This document shows positions 11,775 to 22,946 of a stretch of DNA of 64,000 nucleotides, one piece after another. Both the position numbers and the translations under genes were made by a program. A model generated the notes under the pieces. That model worked only from the letters and a program-made list of their open reading frames with translations, was not told where the DNA came from and made no database searches. The stretch lies in assembly GCA_026826555.1 (NCBI GenBank), contig JAKSZT010004976.1:8283658-8347657 (forward strand). Direction: 5' to 3'. The DNA is from Tolypeutes matacus. Lineage: Eukaryota > Chordata > Mammalia > Cingulata > Chlamyphoridae. Positions within the stretch are counted from its first letter, which is position 1. Each line of letters opens with the position of its first letter.

Positions 11775-12020
11775 AAGACTCAGAATGGGGTTACTTAATC
11801 ATTTGAATGAATTATGGTCTCAGCCCTCTCTATGAGTCAGAGAATCTATTATTAATTTTATTTTTATTTTTATTATTGGTCCACCAGAGATAGTTTCACA
11901 TTATTTTTATTGTCTTTAAATTAATTATTTGTTAAAGTCTTGATACACAGTTTATGTAATAAAAATTATGAGCACAAAACCGATTACTAAAGGCATAACT
12001 TTAAGCCACATTAATTTTTT

Positions 12021-12152
12021 TTTTTCATTCATTTATTATTTTTCGGTAAAGCTTTTTTTTTTTTTTTTTTACCAGGAGGTCCCAGGGATCGAACCCGGGT
12101 CCCTCCACATGGGAGACGGACACCCAACCATTTGAGCCACATCTGTCCCCGA
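12021..12152 (-). mobile_element. tRNA-derived SINE (single head)
   Basis: Minus-strand head ('GGGATCGAACCCGGGTCCC', 'TTTGAGCCACATCTG'), with a T-run and an A/T-rich left part. Duplication CATTAATTTTTT at 12009-12020 and 12153-12164. Confidence 0.88.
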
Positions 12153-12478
12153 CATTAATTTTTTAATATTCTGTTAAATCAAAAGGTTATTTTATTATTA
12201 TAAGTTTGTTAATATGAAAGCTATATTGTTTATCAGGATGTTTTAAGGTTTTATAGTCAGACTCAATATGTTCTAGGGTTATACAATCAGGATCTACTTG
12301 CCTCTACATCCCAGTCATGTATGTAAGTTCTATTTGTATTTGCATTCTTTATTAAAACTAGTTGATGCTGCATCATAAGTGGAGGTTTGCATAATCAGGC
12401 TATTAGAGCAAAAACAAACATAACAAGGGAAGCCTACACATAACATAGCTAATAAAACAAGTCCCTAATATAATTCTT

Positions 12479-13027
12479 TTTTTAAAACAATTTATTGAAG
12501 TATATCATTCATACATGAACATACATAAACTATAAGTGTTCAATAAACATTGTGATCTTACAAAATAAACATGCATATCATCATACAGGGCTCCCACACA
12601 TCACCCCTCCACAAATACCCTGCATTCTTGTGAAACATTTGCCAACAAATCATGAAAGAGCATCGTCAAAGTATTACTACCAACTATAGCCTGAATCTTC
12701 CTCCTCTATACATTTTTTAAAAGCATTTATTTATTTACTTTTATCCATTTTTACTACCACCCCTGTTTTTGCTGTTTCTATGTCCATTCGCTGGGCAACT
12801 CTCTGTGTCCGTTTCCTGCTCTCTCTTCTCATCCTTCTCCTCCTGTCTTCACTGGGATTCGATCCTCGGGACCTCCGACGTGGGAGAGAGACATCCTACT
12901 GCCTGTGCCACATTAGTTCCTGGTTTTTCGGTGTGTCTCGTCTTGGCTCTCCCTTGTGTCACTGGAGATGGGGCCTGGAGGCGCATCCGCGCGCAGGGCC
13001 TGATGGTGCACCTGCAGACAGGGTCTG
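12479..13027 (-). mobile_element. Composite element: SINE joined to an L1-like 3' tail
   Basis: One insertion bounded by a perfect 14-bp duplication CTAATATAATTCTT (12465-12478 and 13028-13041). On the minus strand it reads: 5' SINE body with tRNA-like unit (about 13027-12715), an A-rich SINE tail, then about 230 bp of an L1 3'-UTR-like segment (about 12714-12490) and poly(A). The SINE/L1 join ('CTATACATTTTTTaAAaGC' on the plus strand, about 12710) recurs at 43346. A single pair of duplications around both parts implies they moved together. Confidence 0.8.
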
Positions 13028-13186
13028 CTAATATAATTCTTAAAAGGCCTCTTATGGGTTTCCCATTCCTGGTAACAAATCAAGCCAGGTAAATATATGA
13101 GTAGTTTTTCCAAAGAGTGAAATACCTTTAGCTGATTTTTAATTTGATTAATGTTAGTTTCTATTATTGTAGAGGAGTTTCTGTAA

Positions 13187-13435
13187 AAACACTTTTTAAA
13201 AGAAAATTTTACTGAAGTATATCATACGTACATGCACATACATAAACAGTAAGTGCATAGTAAAAGTTGTGAACTTAGAAAACAAACATGCATATCATCA
13301 TATGGGGCTCCCATACATAACCCCACCAACAACACCTTGCATTGTTGTGAAACATTTGTTACAAACTGTGAACTAACTGTAGCCTCTATCTTACATTTGG
13401 TGGATTTCCCCCGCAACCTATCTGATTATTAACGC
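13187..13435 (-). mobile_element. L1 3'-UTR-like fragment
   Basis: Same 3' segment as in the composite at 12479 but without a SINE ('ACTGAAGTATATCATACGTACATG', 'GGGGCTCCCATACATAACCCC'). Possible 7-bp duplication TCTGTAA (13180-13186 and 13436-13442). Inserted in the env region of the provirus. Confidence 0.7.
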
Positions 13436-13442
13436 TCTGTAA

Positions 13443-14060
13443 GGTAGAGTTAAAAGACAGTTTTACATATTTACATATTTTTATGGCTTTTTCTAGTTTA
13501 GAAATTTCTAGACTAGGAAAAATTGCCCTAACAAAGGAGTGGAAACCAGAGGCTCAATCAATTAAAGTATTAGTCTTTTTTTAAGTCGATGTATTAAGGA
13601 TGCAAGATTTAAAATTTGGCTAGTATTTAGAGTCTTTAGATGTTAGAGACTGGGAACCAAATATCCCAATGACAAAATTCTTGCCATTTGGTGGGTGAAG
13701 TTTGGTAAAGTCTGTGTCCAGAATAATAATATAATTCAGTTCCCTTTAAAGATATGGATAGATTTTTGTTTGAGTTAAAGTTGAAACAGTCTGAAGAGCA
13801 ATTGTTTAGGTTTGGCCAAGTCAAAGCACATCTTACTGCAGAAATTGTGGCACCTAAATTAAAAGTCAAAGAAGTGTTTGTTGAAGGGGTATATGGAACA
13901 GGAGCTGATAGGTTGCAAAACTGGGCATAGGTATGATTTCTTGTTACAATATTTGTTGTGAGATGTAATTGAAGCCAAGTAGTGAGTTCACATTGTTTGA
14001 TCTGGTCTAGCTGTCCCAAAATCAGGTCTAGCTGTCCATTAGTTTGGTTGTTCAGAATGG
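13443..14060 (-). pseudogene. ERV env (surface subunit) remnant
   Basis: Decayed envelope sequence on the minus strand. The open stretch 13636-14019 is rich in Asn-X-Ser/Thr sites (NHT, NTS, NCS) and Trp/Cys, and includes 'LYYYSGHRLYQ' followed by a Trp- and Cys-containing segment, as in retroviral SU. No transmembrane subunit or fusion peptide is recognisable toward the 3' LTR. Position between integrase remnants and the 3' LTR supports the call. Not functional. Confidence 0.65.
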
Positions 14061-14850
14061 GTTCTTAAAAAGGAAAAGGTAGAAAGGTTTTATTGTTACT
14101 ATTATTAAGAGAGTCCTCTAAGTCTGCTATCCACGCACCAAAAGGTTTATATCAGAAAGCAGTAGGGTGGTTTCAGTGGCATGTGACAAGTCTAACAGTA
14201 TGGGTTGTGTGGAATGATGAAAAGCCACATGTGTAAGTAAAAACTAAGGAATAACGGAGTCATTTTGGCAATGAGGAAAAAGTATACAAGCAAGACTTTA
14301 AAAAGGAAGGAATATTATTCCTATAACAATTATTTTAACTATAAGAAATAAGTAAGGGAAGTATGAGCTCTTTTTGCATCATCTTGGGCAGAAACTGTCT
14401 ACCCTATGATGTCATCTACTTTTTTTATGATCTTGGGAAAACTGCCCACCTCTGATGTTGTCTGCTTTTGATTTTTTTAAAGGTAATTTTAATTTTGTAT
14501 CAGTCACAGCCTCACAAACCACTCAAGAAGTGGTGTCTGTTTTAGCCGGGAGATATGGATCCAAGGCTTTATGCCCTATAATTTAACACCCATATGAGAA
14601 GTTAACAAAACCAGATAAGGACCTTTCTAGAGGCACTCATCTGGAAACTCAGGTTTTTCTTTGATGTCTTCCAAAATACCAAGTTGCCAGGTTGTAGATT
14701 GTGAAGTAAGACAACGGTAGAAATAGGGGATCTCTAAAAGCCTCTTGGACCTGTTGAATATAACCTTTTGAGTATTCCATTAATCCCTTGCAATATTGGA
14801 GAACATCTTGTTTGAATGTTTGGTTCACTTTGGGAAATAATGTTACTAAG

Positions 14851-15419
14851 TGTGGCAGGTTGAAATTATTTTATGAATCCCAAAAAGATTATGTTTTTAA
14901 ACTAATTCATTCCTGTGGATGTAAGACCCTTTCAGTTGGACCATGTCAGTGAGGCATGACTGAGGTTGAGTCTCCACTCTCTTGCTGGTTCTGACATAAA
15001 ATGGATAGACAGGAAAAGGATGCTGCCATTTTTTATCCTGCCATGTGAGAGAGAACTAGAGGATCACTTAAGCATGAAGCCCCCAAGAGGCTGGACCCAC
15101 ACAGGGCAGCACAAGAGGAGACAAGACCTGCCATATGCTTGATAGCTTACAGCTGAACTTGGGAAGAATGTAGGGCATCCAGAGACTGATGGAGGACCGG
15201 AAAGAGACAAGCCCTATGACTGGTTGCCCTCAGCTAAGCTCAAACCTCGGCAGAGGAGGCGGCTGTGGCTCAATCAGTGGGGCTCCCGTTTACCATATGG
15301 GAGGCCCCGGGTTCGGTTCCCGGGGCCTCCTGGTGAGGGCAGGCCCGCCTGCACGGCGTGGTTGGCTGGCCCAGCGAGCACAAGCAGCAAGGGGGGGATA
15401 AATGAATAAATAAATAAAA

Positions 15420-15456
<37 letters not shown>

Positions 15457-15648
15457 CGGCAGAGTTCGGTGGCCATCTTGCTTCAACCCATGGCATCTGA
15501 TTTTGGTGAGAAAGCACCTCTGATGGTGCCTTAATTTGGATATTTCATGGCCTCAGAACTGTAACCTTTTACCCCAAATAAACCCCCTTTATAAAGGCCA
15601 ACCCATTTTTGGTACTTTGCATTGGCAGCCCTTTGGCAAACTAAAACA
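14851..15648 (+). mobile_element. Solo LTR, MaLR-like, plus strand
   Basis: Starts TGTGGCAGGTTGAAATTATTTT and ends ...GGCAAACTAAAACA, with AATAAA in 'CCCCAAATAAACCCCC' near the 3' end. Same family as 53850-54427. Flanks CTAAG (14846-14850) and CCAAG (15649-15653) fit a 5-bp duplication with one change. A type A SINE sits inside at 15257-15450. Confidence 0.8.
15257..15450 (+). mobile_element. tRNA-derived SINE, type A
   Basis: Plus-strand: 'GGCTGTGGCTCAATCAGTGG', B-box 'GGTTCGGTTCC', tail (AAAT)n-AATCTTT plus a long A-run. Perfect 14-bp duplication AAACCTCGGCAGAG (15243-15256 and 15451-15464) within the solo LTR. Confidence 0.95.
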
Positions 15649-15971
15649 CCAAGGAACATGGAATGTCCAGTGACAATTTCATATAGAATCAAACAGTGTT
15701 TGCCAGACGGGGTAGATCTCATAGCCTGAATCAGTGCTGGTGAGTACTCTAGGCCAGGGTAAGTCCAGAGGCTGATAATTTTGTCAATTTTAATTTACAT
15801 ATGCCATTTATTTTCTCTCCTTTGCCAGAGGACTGGGAATGGTAAGGGTGATGGAAGTGCTGACAAATGGGGATGACTTGGTAAAGTTATCTAACTGTTT
15901 GACAAGAGAAATGCATGTCGTGGTTGTGGGAACATTCAGAGGGAATTCCCTAAGTGGGAAATATGTTTTTT

Positions 15972-16167
15972 GTTTTTGTTTTAGGAGGTACCAGGGATTG
16001 AACCCAGGACCTCACACATGAGAAGGAAGTGTTCAATCACTGAGCTACATTTACTCCCCAATAAGAGTTAGTTTTTTCATTTGTTTTTAGGAGGTACCAG
16101 GGATCGAACCCGGGACCTTGTACATGGGAAGCAGGCACTTAACCACTTGAGCTACATCTGGTTCCCA
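15972..16167 (-). mobile_element. Dimeric tRNA-derived SINE
   Basis: Two complemented tRNA-like heads in tandem ('AGGAGGTACCAGGGATtGAACCC' at about 15983 and 16089). Perfect 14-bp duplication GAAATATGTTTTTT (15958-15971 and 16168-16181). Confidence 0.9.
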
Positions 16168-16849
16168 GAAATATGTTTTTTAAAACAGATTTTTAACTAC
16201 CATAATTGTATCTGCCTTCCAGCCGGGTAATATTTCAATTTATCCAGAGAACATACAAACCATTACCAACGCATAGCTATGCCTCATAGATCTGAGTAGT
16301 TGAATGAAGTCCTCCCACCAGTGTTCAACTGGCCTCATGAGAGGATCTGACATCCCAGGTGTTGCTTTAATAGTTTTTCCTGGGTTATAGTGAGATAGGC
16401 ATAGTATGTATTATAAATTTTCCTGGCAACTTTGTCAAAATTTCCTCACCAATATTTGGCAATGACTTCTTTCATTTTTTGGACTCTATTATAGGTTATT
16501 TTATGGAGGCTTCAGATTAGAAGTTCTTTTGAGGATTCTGGGGTGAACAGGCAATGCTCTGGGCCTTCCCAAAATCCGTTATTAGGATTTATTTTACATC
16601 CCTGTTGTTGCCAATCAACTTTTCCAAATTCAAAAGCTGATAATTGAGATTTAGCCAATTCTTTTACAATGGTTTTGTTTCCCACCAATTCTTTTTTACT
16701 GGTCTTATGAGTGCCTTTTTTTGTGATACAAATTTTTGCTGTTAATTTGTTGAGCTGCTTGCTTTGCTTAATGATCAGCTAATGCATTTCCTTTATATTT
16801 TGGCTCAATCTTGCAAGTGTGAGCCTCTATTTTTATTACAGCTATTTCT

Positions 16850-17760
16850 CAGATAATAATATTGCTTCTAAAAGTTCAGCTATTTGTTTACTGTTTTTTT
16901 TATTTGGGGATCCTGACAAGGTCAGGAAACCCTGTTGTTTCCATAACATTCCAAAATGATGAACATATCTACTATCTACTAGCAGTATATGCCTATTTAC
17001 TATCAGTATAAATATTGACAGTGTTCCTTTTGCTGGGTGGAAAGCTCTAGTTAAAGCTTGCTGAGATGAGGTGAAGTCAGGAGTTGATTGTCTTTCAATT
17101 AATTCTATAGTAGTGGTTACTGCCTAACTTGCCTGATGTTTTCCTGTTTCTATCTTTAAAATATCTACAATAAAAACAACATTAAGTCTGTGTTAGTCAA
17201 AAGGGTTTCTTGTAAATCAGGACATGGAGAAAATAATTGAGAAACCACCGGTTCAGAATCATCGGTTTCTCCTTCTTGAGGGGTTTAAAACATTGCGGCA
17301 ATGGACGTGGATATTTGAAGGGAAAGCAATAAAATTTCATAAGAAGTCAAGCTCTCAGCTGACATGTGCTCAGTTTTCCCTGAAATTAAAAGCTGATGTA
17401 CAGCATGTGATACTTTTAATTGCAATGTGTGTTCTTGGACTAAATTAGCTATGTCTCAACTAATTTGTCAGTGGCAGCTACTGCCCTTAAACAAGCCAGA
17501 AATGCTTTTGCTACCAAATCCAACTGTAGACTGTAGTAAGCTATGGGTTTCTGTTGATCTCCATGCTTTTGAGTAGGAACTCCCAATCCTCAGTGAAAAG
17601 GGTGAATTGTAGTTAGGCAAGTCTAAGGTTGGGGGTTGTATTAAGGTTTCTTTAATTTGGGTAAAGGCCTGTATGTGTAATTTTCTCATTGTAATAGTTT
17701 GGCGGCTGAGGTTTTAGTTAATTTAAAGAGAGGAACAGCCAATTGAGAAAAAATTGGGGA
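16850..17760 (-). pseudogene. ERV pol, connection and RNase H remnant
   Basis: Minus-strand. 17468-17689 is open and contains 'AFTQIKETLIQPPTLDLPNY', typical of the gamma-type RT connection that precedes RNase H. RNase-H-like sequence follows toward 16850 but stops prevent a clear reading of catalytic acids. Inactive. Confidence 0.65.
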
Positions 17761-17899
17761 CCCATGGGCAGCAGTGGCTGACAAATCCCCCAAATCCTCT
17801 ATGTTGTCTTCTTGTTATAGGTCAGGGAAAATGGAATTGTTTTGAGGCGATTATGGGGATAATCAAGAGTTAACTCATTATCCAAGTAAAGGACTTTTA

Positions 17900-18000
17900 C
17901 TTTTTTTTTTTTTTTTTTTTACCAGGAGGTGCCGGGGATCGAACCCTGGTCTCTCCATATGGTAGACGGACACCGAACCTTTGAGCCACGTCCGTTTCCC
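17900..18000 (-). mobile_element. tRNA-derived SINE (single head)
   Basis: Minus-strand head after a T-run ('ACCAGGAGGTGCCGGGGATC'). Duplication AGGACTTTTA (17890-17899 and 18001-18010) in ERV pol. Confidence 0.9.
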
Positions 18001-18051
18001 AGGACTTTTAGTTTAACAAGTTGTTTTGTCTTTGGGTGCTTCTTTGTGTCC

Positions 18052-18810
18052 TTTTTTTTTTTTAAAGATTTTATTTATTTACCCATCCACCCCCCGCCGC
18101 CTGCGCTCCCCGGGCCAGCAAACCACGCCATGTGGGCGGGCCCGCCCCCACCAGGAGGCCCCGGGAACCGAACCCGGGGTCCCCCACACGGCAAACGGGA
18201 GCCCCACTGACCGAGCCACAGCTGCCCCCCATTTGTGTCCTTTTTTAAAAAAAAAATTTTTTTAAATGAGGTACCAGGATTGAACCCAGGACCTCATATA
18301 TGGGAAGCAGGCAACCACTGAGATACGTCCGCTCCCCAATGAGAGTTGGTTTTTTCGTTTGCTTGTATTTAGGAGGTACCAGGGATCAAACCTGGGACCT
18401 TGTACATGGGAAGCAGGCGCCTAATCACTTGAGCTACATCCGCTCCCATGTCCTTTTTTTTTTTTTTAATCTTTATTTCCCCACCCATGATGGCTCCCTC
18501 ATCTGTTTGCTCATTGTCTGCTCGTTGTTTTTGCTTGTTGTCTGCTCCTTGTCTGTTTGTTTTTTCTTTAGGAGGCACTGGAACCGAATGTGGGACCTCC
18601 CCTGTGGGAGGTGGGTGCTCAGCTGCTTGAACCACATCTGCTCCCTCCTGGTTTTGTTTTTGCTCATTGTCTTGCTCATTGTCTGCTTGTTGTTTTTGCT
18701 TGATGTCTGCTCCTTGTTTGTCTTCTTTAGGGGAGAACAGTAACCAAACCTGGGACCTCCCATGTGGGAGGTGGGTGCTCAACTGCTTGAGCCACATCCA
18801 CTATCTCCCA
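18052..18810 (-). mobile_element. Three SINEs inserted one after another at one target
   Basis: Three minus-strand SINEs lie end to end: type A (about 18056-18231), a dimeric form (about 18246-18448) and a longer two-head form (about 18460-18810, heads near 18570-18645 and 18728-18800). The sequence TGTCCTTTT occurs four times, at 18047, 18236, 18449 and 18811, bracketing each element. This is what results when each new copy used the duplicated target of the previous one. The block interrupts ERV reverse transcriptase. Confidence 0.85.
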
Positions 18811-18819
18811 TGTCCTTTT

Positions 18820-19293
18820 AATGCATGTTGGATAAGTAAATATAAGGAATCCTATGGACAAGCAATTTTTGATTCTGAGCAAAGCAATAAGTCATCAACA
18901 TATTGGAGGAGTATAGAACCACCAGGGAATTCTACATCTCTTAAATCTTGTTGAAGTATTTGTGAGAAACAGGAAGAGGCCTCAGTGAACCCTTGAAGCA
19001 TGACTGCTCAAGTATATTGTTGACTGTTCCAAGTAAAAGCAAACAAATATTGATTTTCAGGATAAACAGGTATATCAAAAAAAGCAGAACAAAGATCAAT
19101 AACCATATACCATCTGGTGTTTGTTGGATTCTAGGCTAGCAATGTATTGGGGTGAGAGACTACAAGATGTCAGGGGATGACTATTTTATTTATTGTTCTG
19201 AGATCTTGTACAAAGTGGTAGCCTCATCCATTGGACTTTTTGACAGGAAGTATGGGGGTATTATAGGGAATAGTGCAAGGAATAATGGGACCC
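18820..19293 (-). pseudogene. ERV pol, reverse transcriptase remnant
   Basis: Minus-strand RT domain: substrate-binding segment 'MVIDLCSAFFDIP' and the catalytic motif QYVDD (18891-18905), followed by LLLC as in gamma-like ERVs. Several in-frame stops lie around 19100-19250. Preceded by protease and followed, beyond the SINE block, by the connection domain. Both metal-binding Asp of YVDD remain, but the reading frame is dead. Confidence 0.85.
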
Positions 19294-19809
19294 TTATTTA
19301 TTAATTCCCCAACAATTGGCATTAGCCCATTTTGGCATAATAGAGTTTTGGAACAATATAGGTAAAGGATTGGAAAGGTCAGTTTGTATTTTTATAGGGT
19401 AAGCACTTTTAATGTGTCCCACATCAGTGACATTTATTGGCCAAAGACAATTTGATGTTTCAGAAAATAGTTGGTCAGAGGAGTCTGAATTAACTGGTAG
19501 TTTTTCAGAAGGGAGGTCTGATTGGGCTTGTGCTGTGCACATAAGCACTGAGTGATCTGGAATTTCTAAAATTATTCCCTCTGGTGCAAAATCTAATTTA
19601 CAATTCCATCTTGTGATAAGATCTCTTCCCAAAAGATTTGCTGGAGACGTCTCTTACAGCAGAAAGAAGTGTTCATTGTTGCCCTATTGTTATGATAAAG
19701 TTTGGATTTGAGTGATTAAACCTACCACTGTTATTATTGCATTGCCCCAAGAAATAGGTTGTGAAGTTGTGGTAGAATTTATTGTTGATATGTTGGCTCC
19801 AGTGTCAAT
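19294..19809 (-). pseudogene. ERV protease and start of RT, remnant
   Basis: Minus-strand retroviral aspartic protease: active site IDTGANIS (about 19786-19809) and the C-terminal 'LLGRDLI' block (near 19620), as in gamma-type ERVs. It runs on into the N-terminal RT linker (19294-19632 open). Two stops lie between the active site and the C-terminal block. A dimeric SINE at 19828 separates it from gag-side sequence. Confidence 0.82.
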
Positions 19810-19827
19810 TTAAAAAGAATAAGGTTT

Positions 19828-20296
19828 GGGAAGCAGATGTGGCTCAAGTGCCTGGGCTCCCGTCTACCATATAGGAGGTCCAGGGTTCGATTCCCAGGGC
19901 CTCCTGGTGAAGGCAAGCTGGCCCGCGTGGTGAGCTGACCCATGTGATGTGCTGGCCTATGTGGCATCCTGGCCCACACGGAGAGCTGGCCCATGCAGGA
20001 GCGCTGGCCAGTGCAGTAGTGCTGGCCCAACGGGGGGCAGCTGGTGCAGCAAGATGAGGCAACAAAAAGAGATACAGAGGAGAGACAATAAGAGACACAG
20101 CAGACCAGGAAGCAGAGGTGGTACAAGAGATTGAGCGCCTCTCTCCCACTCTGGAAGGTCCCAGGATCGGTTCCCGGTGCTACTTAAAGAGAAGACAAGC
20201 AGACACAGAAGAACACACGCAAATGGACACAGAGAGCAAACAACGGGGGGGGGTAATAATAAAAAAAAAAAAAAAACCTAAAAAAAAAAAAAGAAG
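19828..20296 (+). mobile_element. Dimeric tRNA-derived SINE, long form
   Basis: Plus-strand. First head at about 19828-19905 ('GGGAAGCAGATGTGGCTCAAG', B-box 'GGTTCGATTCCC'), a body with repeated 'CTGGCCCATG/CACG' units, then a second head at about 20107-20185 ('CGGTTCCC'), a purine-rich tail and poly(A). Imperfect duplication AAGAATAaGgTTT / AAGAATAcCgTTT at the two ends. Confidence 0.85.
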
Positions 20297-20576
20297 AAGA
20301 ATACCGTTTTCCATTAACTAAGTAGGCAGTTTCTTCCTGTGAAGTCAATGGAAGCAAAGGGAGCAACCTGCCAACTCTTTCCTTGGAGTCCCATCATCAG
20401 GCAGGCTGGGGGGGTGTCTTTTGCTTTAATTGGGTCAATCTTTTTTCCAACATCCTTTTTGTTTGTAATAATGATAGGTATTTTTAATCTAATAAAGGCC
20501 TGGATTGTTCAGGATGGGTTTTGTCATTTGATGACTGTAATTGCTGAAGCTTTAGTGTCAGCAGCATTTTAGCATT

Positions 20577-21286
20577 TGTTCTAGTTTCCTAGGCTTCTTA
20601 AAGCAGATGCCATGACATGGGTTGGCTTCAACAATGGGAATTTATTAGTTATGGTTTGAGGCTGAGAAAATGTCCAAATAAGGGCATCATCAAGGTGATG
20701 CTTTCTTCCCAAAGACCAGCTGCCAGTGATCCTTGGCTCCTCTGCCACATGGCAAGGCACATGGCAGTATATGCTGGTCTCTCCCTTCTCTTCTGGGTTT
20801 TGTTGCTTTTAATTTCTTGTTTCTATGGATTTCTCTCTCTTTGAAGTTCATTCTCTTATAAAGGATTCCAGTAATAGGATTAAGAACCATCCTGAATGAG
20901 GTAGGTCACACTTTAACTTAAATAGCCCCATCAAAACGTCCTACTTACAATGGGTCCACATCCACAGGAATGGATTAAATTTATTTATTTATTTTTTTTT
21001 TTAATTTTATTTTTATTTTTATTTATTTTTTACCGGGAGGTCCTGGGGATCGAACCCAGGTCCCTCCATATGGGAGACGGATGCCCAACCAGTTGAGCCA
21101 CATCCGACCCCGTAGGATCATATAGGTTTTTTTTTTTTTTTTTTTTTTTTACCGGGAGGTACCGGGGATCGAACCCCGGTCTCTCCATATGGTAGACGGA
21201 CGCCGAACCTCTTGAGCCACATCCGTTTCCCTGGATTAAATTTAGAACAAGTTTTTCTGGGGTACATGCAGCTTCAAGCCACCACA
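20577..21286 (-). mobile_element. Solo LTR of a second MaLR-like family, minus strand
   Basis: Begins TGTTCTAGTTTCCTAGGC and ends ...CAAGCCACCACA; the flanks GCATT (20572-20576) and GCATG (21287-21291) fit a 5-bp duplication with one change. It resembles, from memory, an abundant xenarthran LTR ending '...CCTAGGAAACTA'. Two SINEs sit inside at 20984-21231. Confidence 0.7.
20984..21231 (-). mobile_element. Two adjacent single-head SINEs
   Basis: Complemented heads at about 21031-21112 and 21150-21231, each preceded by a T-rich run. The pair is bounded by the 13-bp repeat TGGATTAAATTTA (20971-20983 and 21232-21244), so one inserted there and the other landed in or next to its tail. Confidence 0.85.
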
Positions 21287-21329
21287 GCATGGCTAGCATG
21301 TTTATGCTGTAATGTTCTTACAAAATGTT

Positions 21330-22350
21330 AGGCCAGCTGTTAGAGTTCTGAAATAGGAGCAATTTCCCTTTCTAATTTATGCTTTTTAACTAGATCACTT
21401 AATTTGGGTTTTAGACCATTTACAAAATGACTAGAAAGCACTGTTCCTTTATTTATTTTGAGTCCTGACTGTTGGCTAAAGATATTTTCTAATCTTTCCC
21501 TGTAGTCTCCTACTGATTTGTCCTTGTTTTGTTTGCAAAATTGTACTATTGTCCAATCTATTTTTATGGGAAACACCTCAGGGTTTTGTTTTTTTTTTTT
21601 TTTTCTAACAAGGACTGTCTGACTTTGTAAGCTTTCTCAATTCCATCCTTAGTAGCATACTGGGAAGGATCCTTTAAATATTCATCAGAGTTGCTTCATT
21701 CACTCAGTTCCATTCATTTTTAGCTTCTCATGGACTCACTAACATGTGAACTAGTTGATATAAGTCTAGGAGCCCTGGGTTATATGCCCCAGTCAGGATT
21801 TTGAATTATTCAATAAATTTAGTCTGATCTTTCTTAAGGTCTGGGAAGTCTTTTATAATGACATGAGGTTTAGCCCTGATCCAGACCTTAGACTCAGTGG
21901 TGGCTAGTGTGCAGGGCTTAGTAGATGGCATGATTTTTAGAGCAACTGTCTTTTAGACACTGGGGATCAAATGGAAAGGAGAGTGGGTAAAAGGGATCTA
22001 AGGGACTATAAGAGGGAGCAGTTGGACTAGCAACAGGTTTTTAAATTTTTTCTTCTGCATGATTTAAAGAATCTTTTAAAGAGACTAATTTTAGAGTAAC
22101 TTTGCCTTTTAGAAGCTTCTGAATAGCAACAAAAAAATGTCCCCCACTCCCTTTGTGGAATCTGGGAATCTCTCAAGTGCACCTCTCAAATGTACTATTT
22201 TAGTTAGATCAAATGTTCTACAAAGCAGCCACTCAAGTCATTCTTGATGGAATTTACCCATTTATCTAAAAACAAAGATGAACAGGGCCCATAGTGAGAA
22301 AGGCAGCAGTCATCTTTGCTGTAGGTGAAGAGAGAGAGCTAGTTGTAGAC
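21330..22350 (-). pseudogene. ERV gag (capsid region) remnant
   Basis: Minus-strand capsid sequence. The block around 21690-21880 holds 'DFPDLKKDQTKFIE' and then, after a stop, 'AYNPGLLDLYQLVHMLV', a strong class I ERV capsid signature. 21340-21576 continues with the major-homology-like 'DYRERLENIFSQQSG' part. A T-run at about 21588-21604 and stops break the frame. No matrix or nucleocapsid zinc knuckle was recognised. Confidence 0.8.
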
Positions 22351-22438
22351 TGAGAACCCACATTCAATCAAAGGTTCTGAAAATGAAATTTATGTAGGAA
22401 TCCACACACAGAGAGATGACTCTCTAAAGATATACCAG

Positions 22439-22671
22439 GGAAGCGGCTGTGGCTCAACTGGTTGGGCTCCCATTTACCATATGGGATGCCTGGGGTTCAA
22501 TTCCCGGGGCTTTCTGGTGAAGGCAAACCAGCCCATGTGGTGCGGTGTGCTGGCACAGCAAGATGACACAACAAAGGGAGACAAGCAGACACAGAAAAAC
22601 GCAAAGCAAAATGGACACAGCAAGAACAAGCAGAAAGGGGGGGGGGGATAAATTAATAAATACATAAAAAT
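22439..22671 (+). mobile_element. tRNA-derived SINE, long-body variant
   Basis: Plus-strand head 'GAAGCGGCTGTGGCTCAACTGG' with B-box 'GGTTCAATTCCC'. The body contains 'GACAAGCAGACACAGAAAA' and a G-run, and the tail is (AAAT)n-like. Duplication AAAGATATACCAG (22426-22438 and 22672-22684). Confidence 0.92.
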
Positions 22672-22928
22672 AAAGATATACCAGAACCTCCATACCCCTC
22701 ACACACAGAGCAAGGAACTCACCAAGAAGACATCTGGACCAAACCAAAACAGAACCAAGTCTTAGAATAAACTGAAAGAGCTCAACACAAATAAAGTGGA
22801 ACTAAAATCCAGGAGAAACTTATCTCTCATGCTCTGTGGGTGGCAAGAGAGCAGCAGATGCAAATGGTTCCATGAGTACCATACCTGGTCACTCACCAGC
22901 CATGGGAATGGCCAGCGGTCATTGCCAG

Positions 22929-22946
22929 ATCCCACTTCTGACACCA
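22929..22946 (-). other. ERV primer binding site, tRNA-Leu type
   Basis: The plus strand reads ATCCCACTTCTGACACCA, which equals the last 18 bases of mammalian tRNA-Leu(CAA) including CCA, as I recall it. On the provirus strand this is the TGGTGTCAG... primer site, placed just after the 5' LTR. It fixes the orientation of the provirus. Confidence 0.82.

Larger units (their letters stand above)
14480..16800 (-). pseudogene. ERV pol, integrase remnant
   Basis: Minus-strand integrase pieces. Around 16390-16720 there is an N-terminal HHCC-like region, with 'VARKIYNTYY' and a preceding Trp that sits before a stop. Around 14480-14700 there is a C-terminal segment resembling the gamma-type 'PGNLV.WK' and 'GPY' motif region, shifted between frames. 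A solo LTR (14851-15648) and a dimeric SINE (15972-16167) interrupt it. Many stops; no activity expected. Confidence 0.6.

Noticed and set aside
13636..14019. Possibly preserved (domesticated, syncytin-like) env
   Set aside because: Only about 127 codons remain, with no signal peptide, furin site, fusion peptide or transmembrane segment in frame, and insertions on both sides.
15257..15330. tRNA-like sequences with good A and B boxes at many places
   Set aside because: They are heads of SINEs with bodies, poly(A) tails and target duplications, not tRNA genes; none stands alone with a full cloverleaf and no tail.
18300..18800. Open frames of about 140-150 codons on both strands
   Set aside because: They lie wholly within the three SINEs and change frame relation with each copy.
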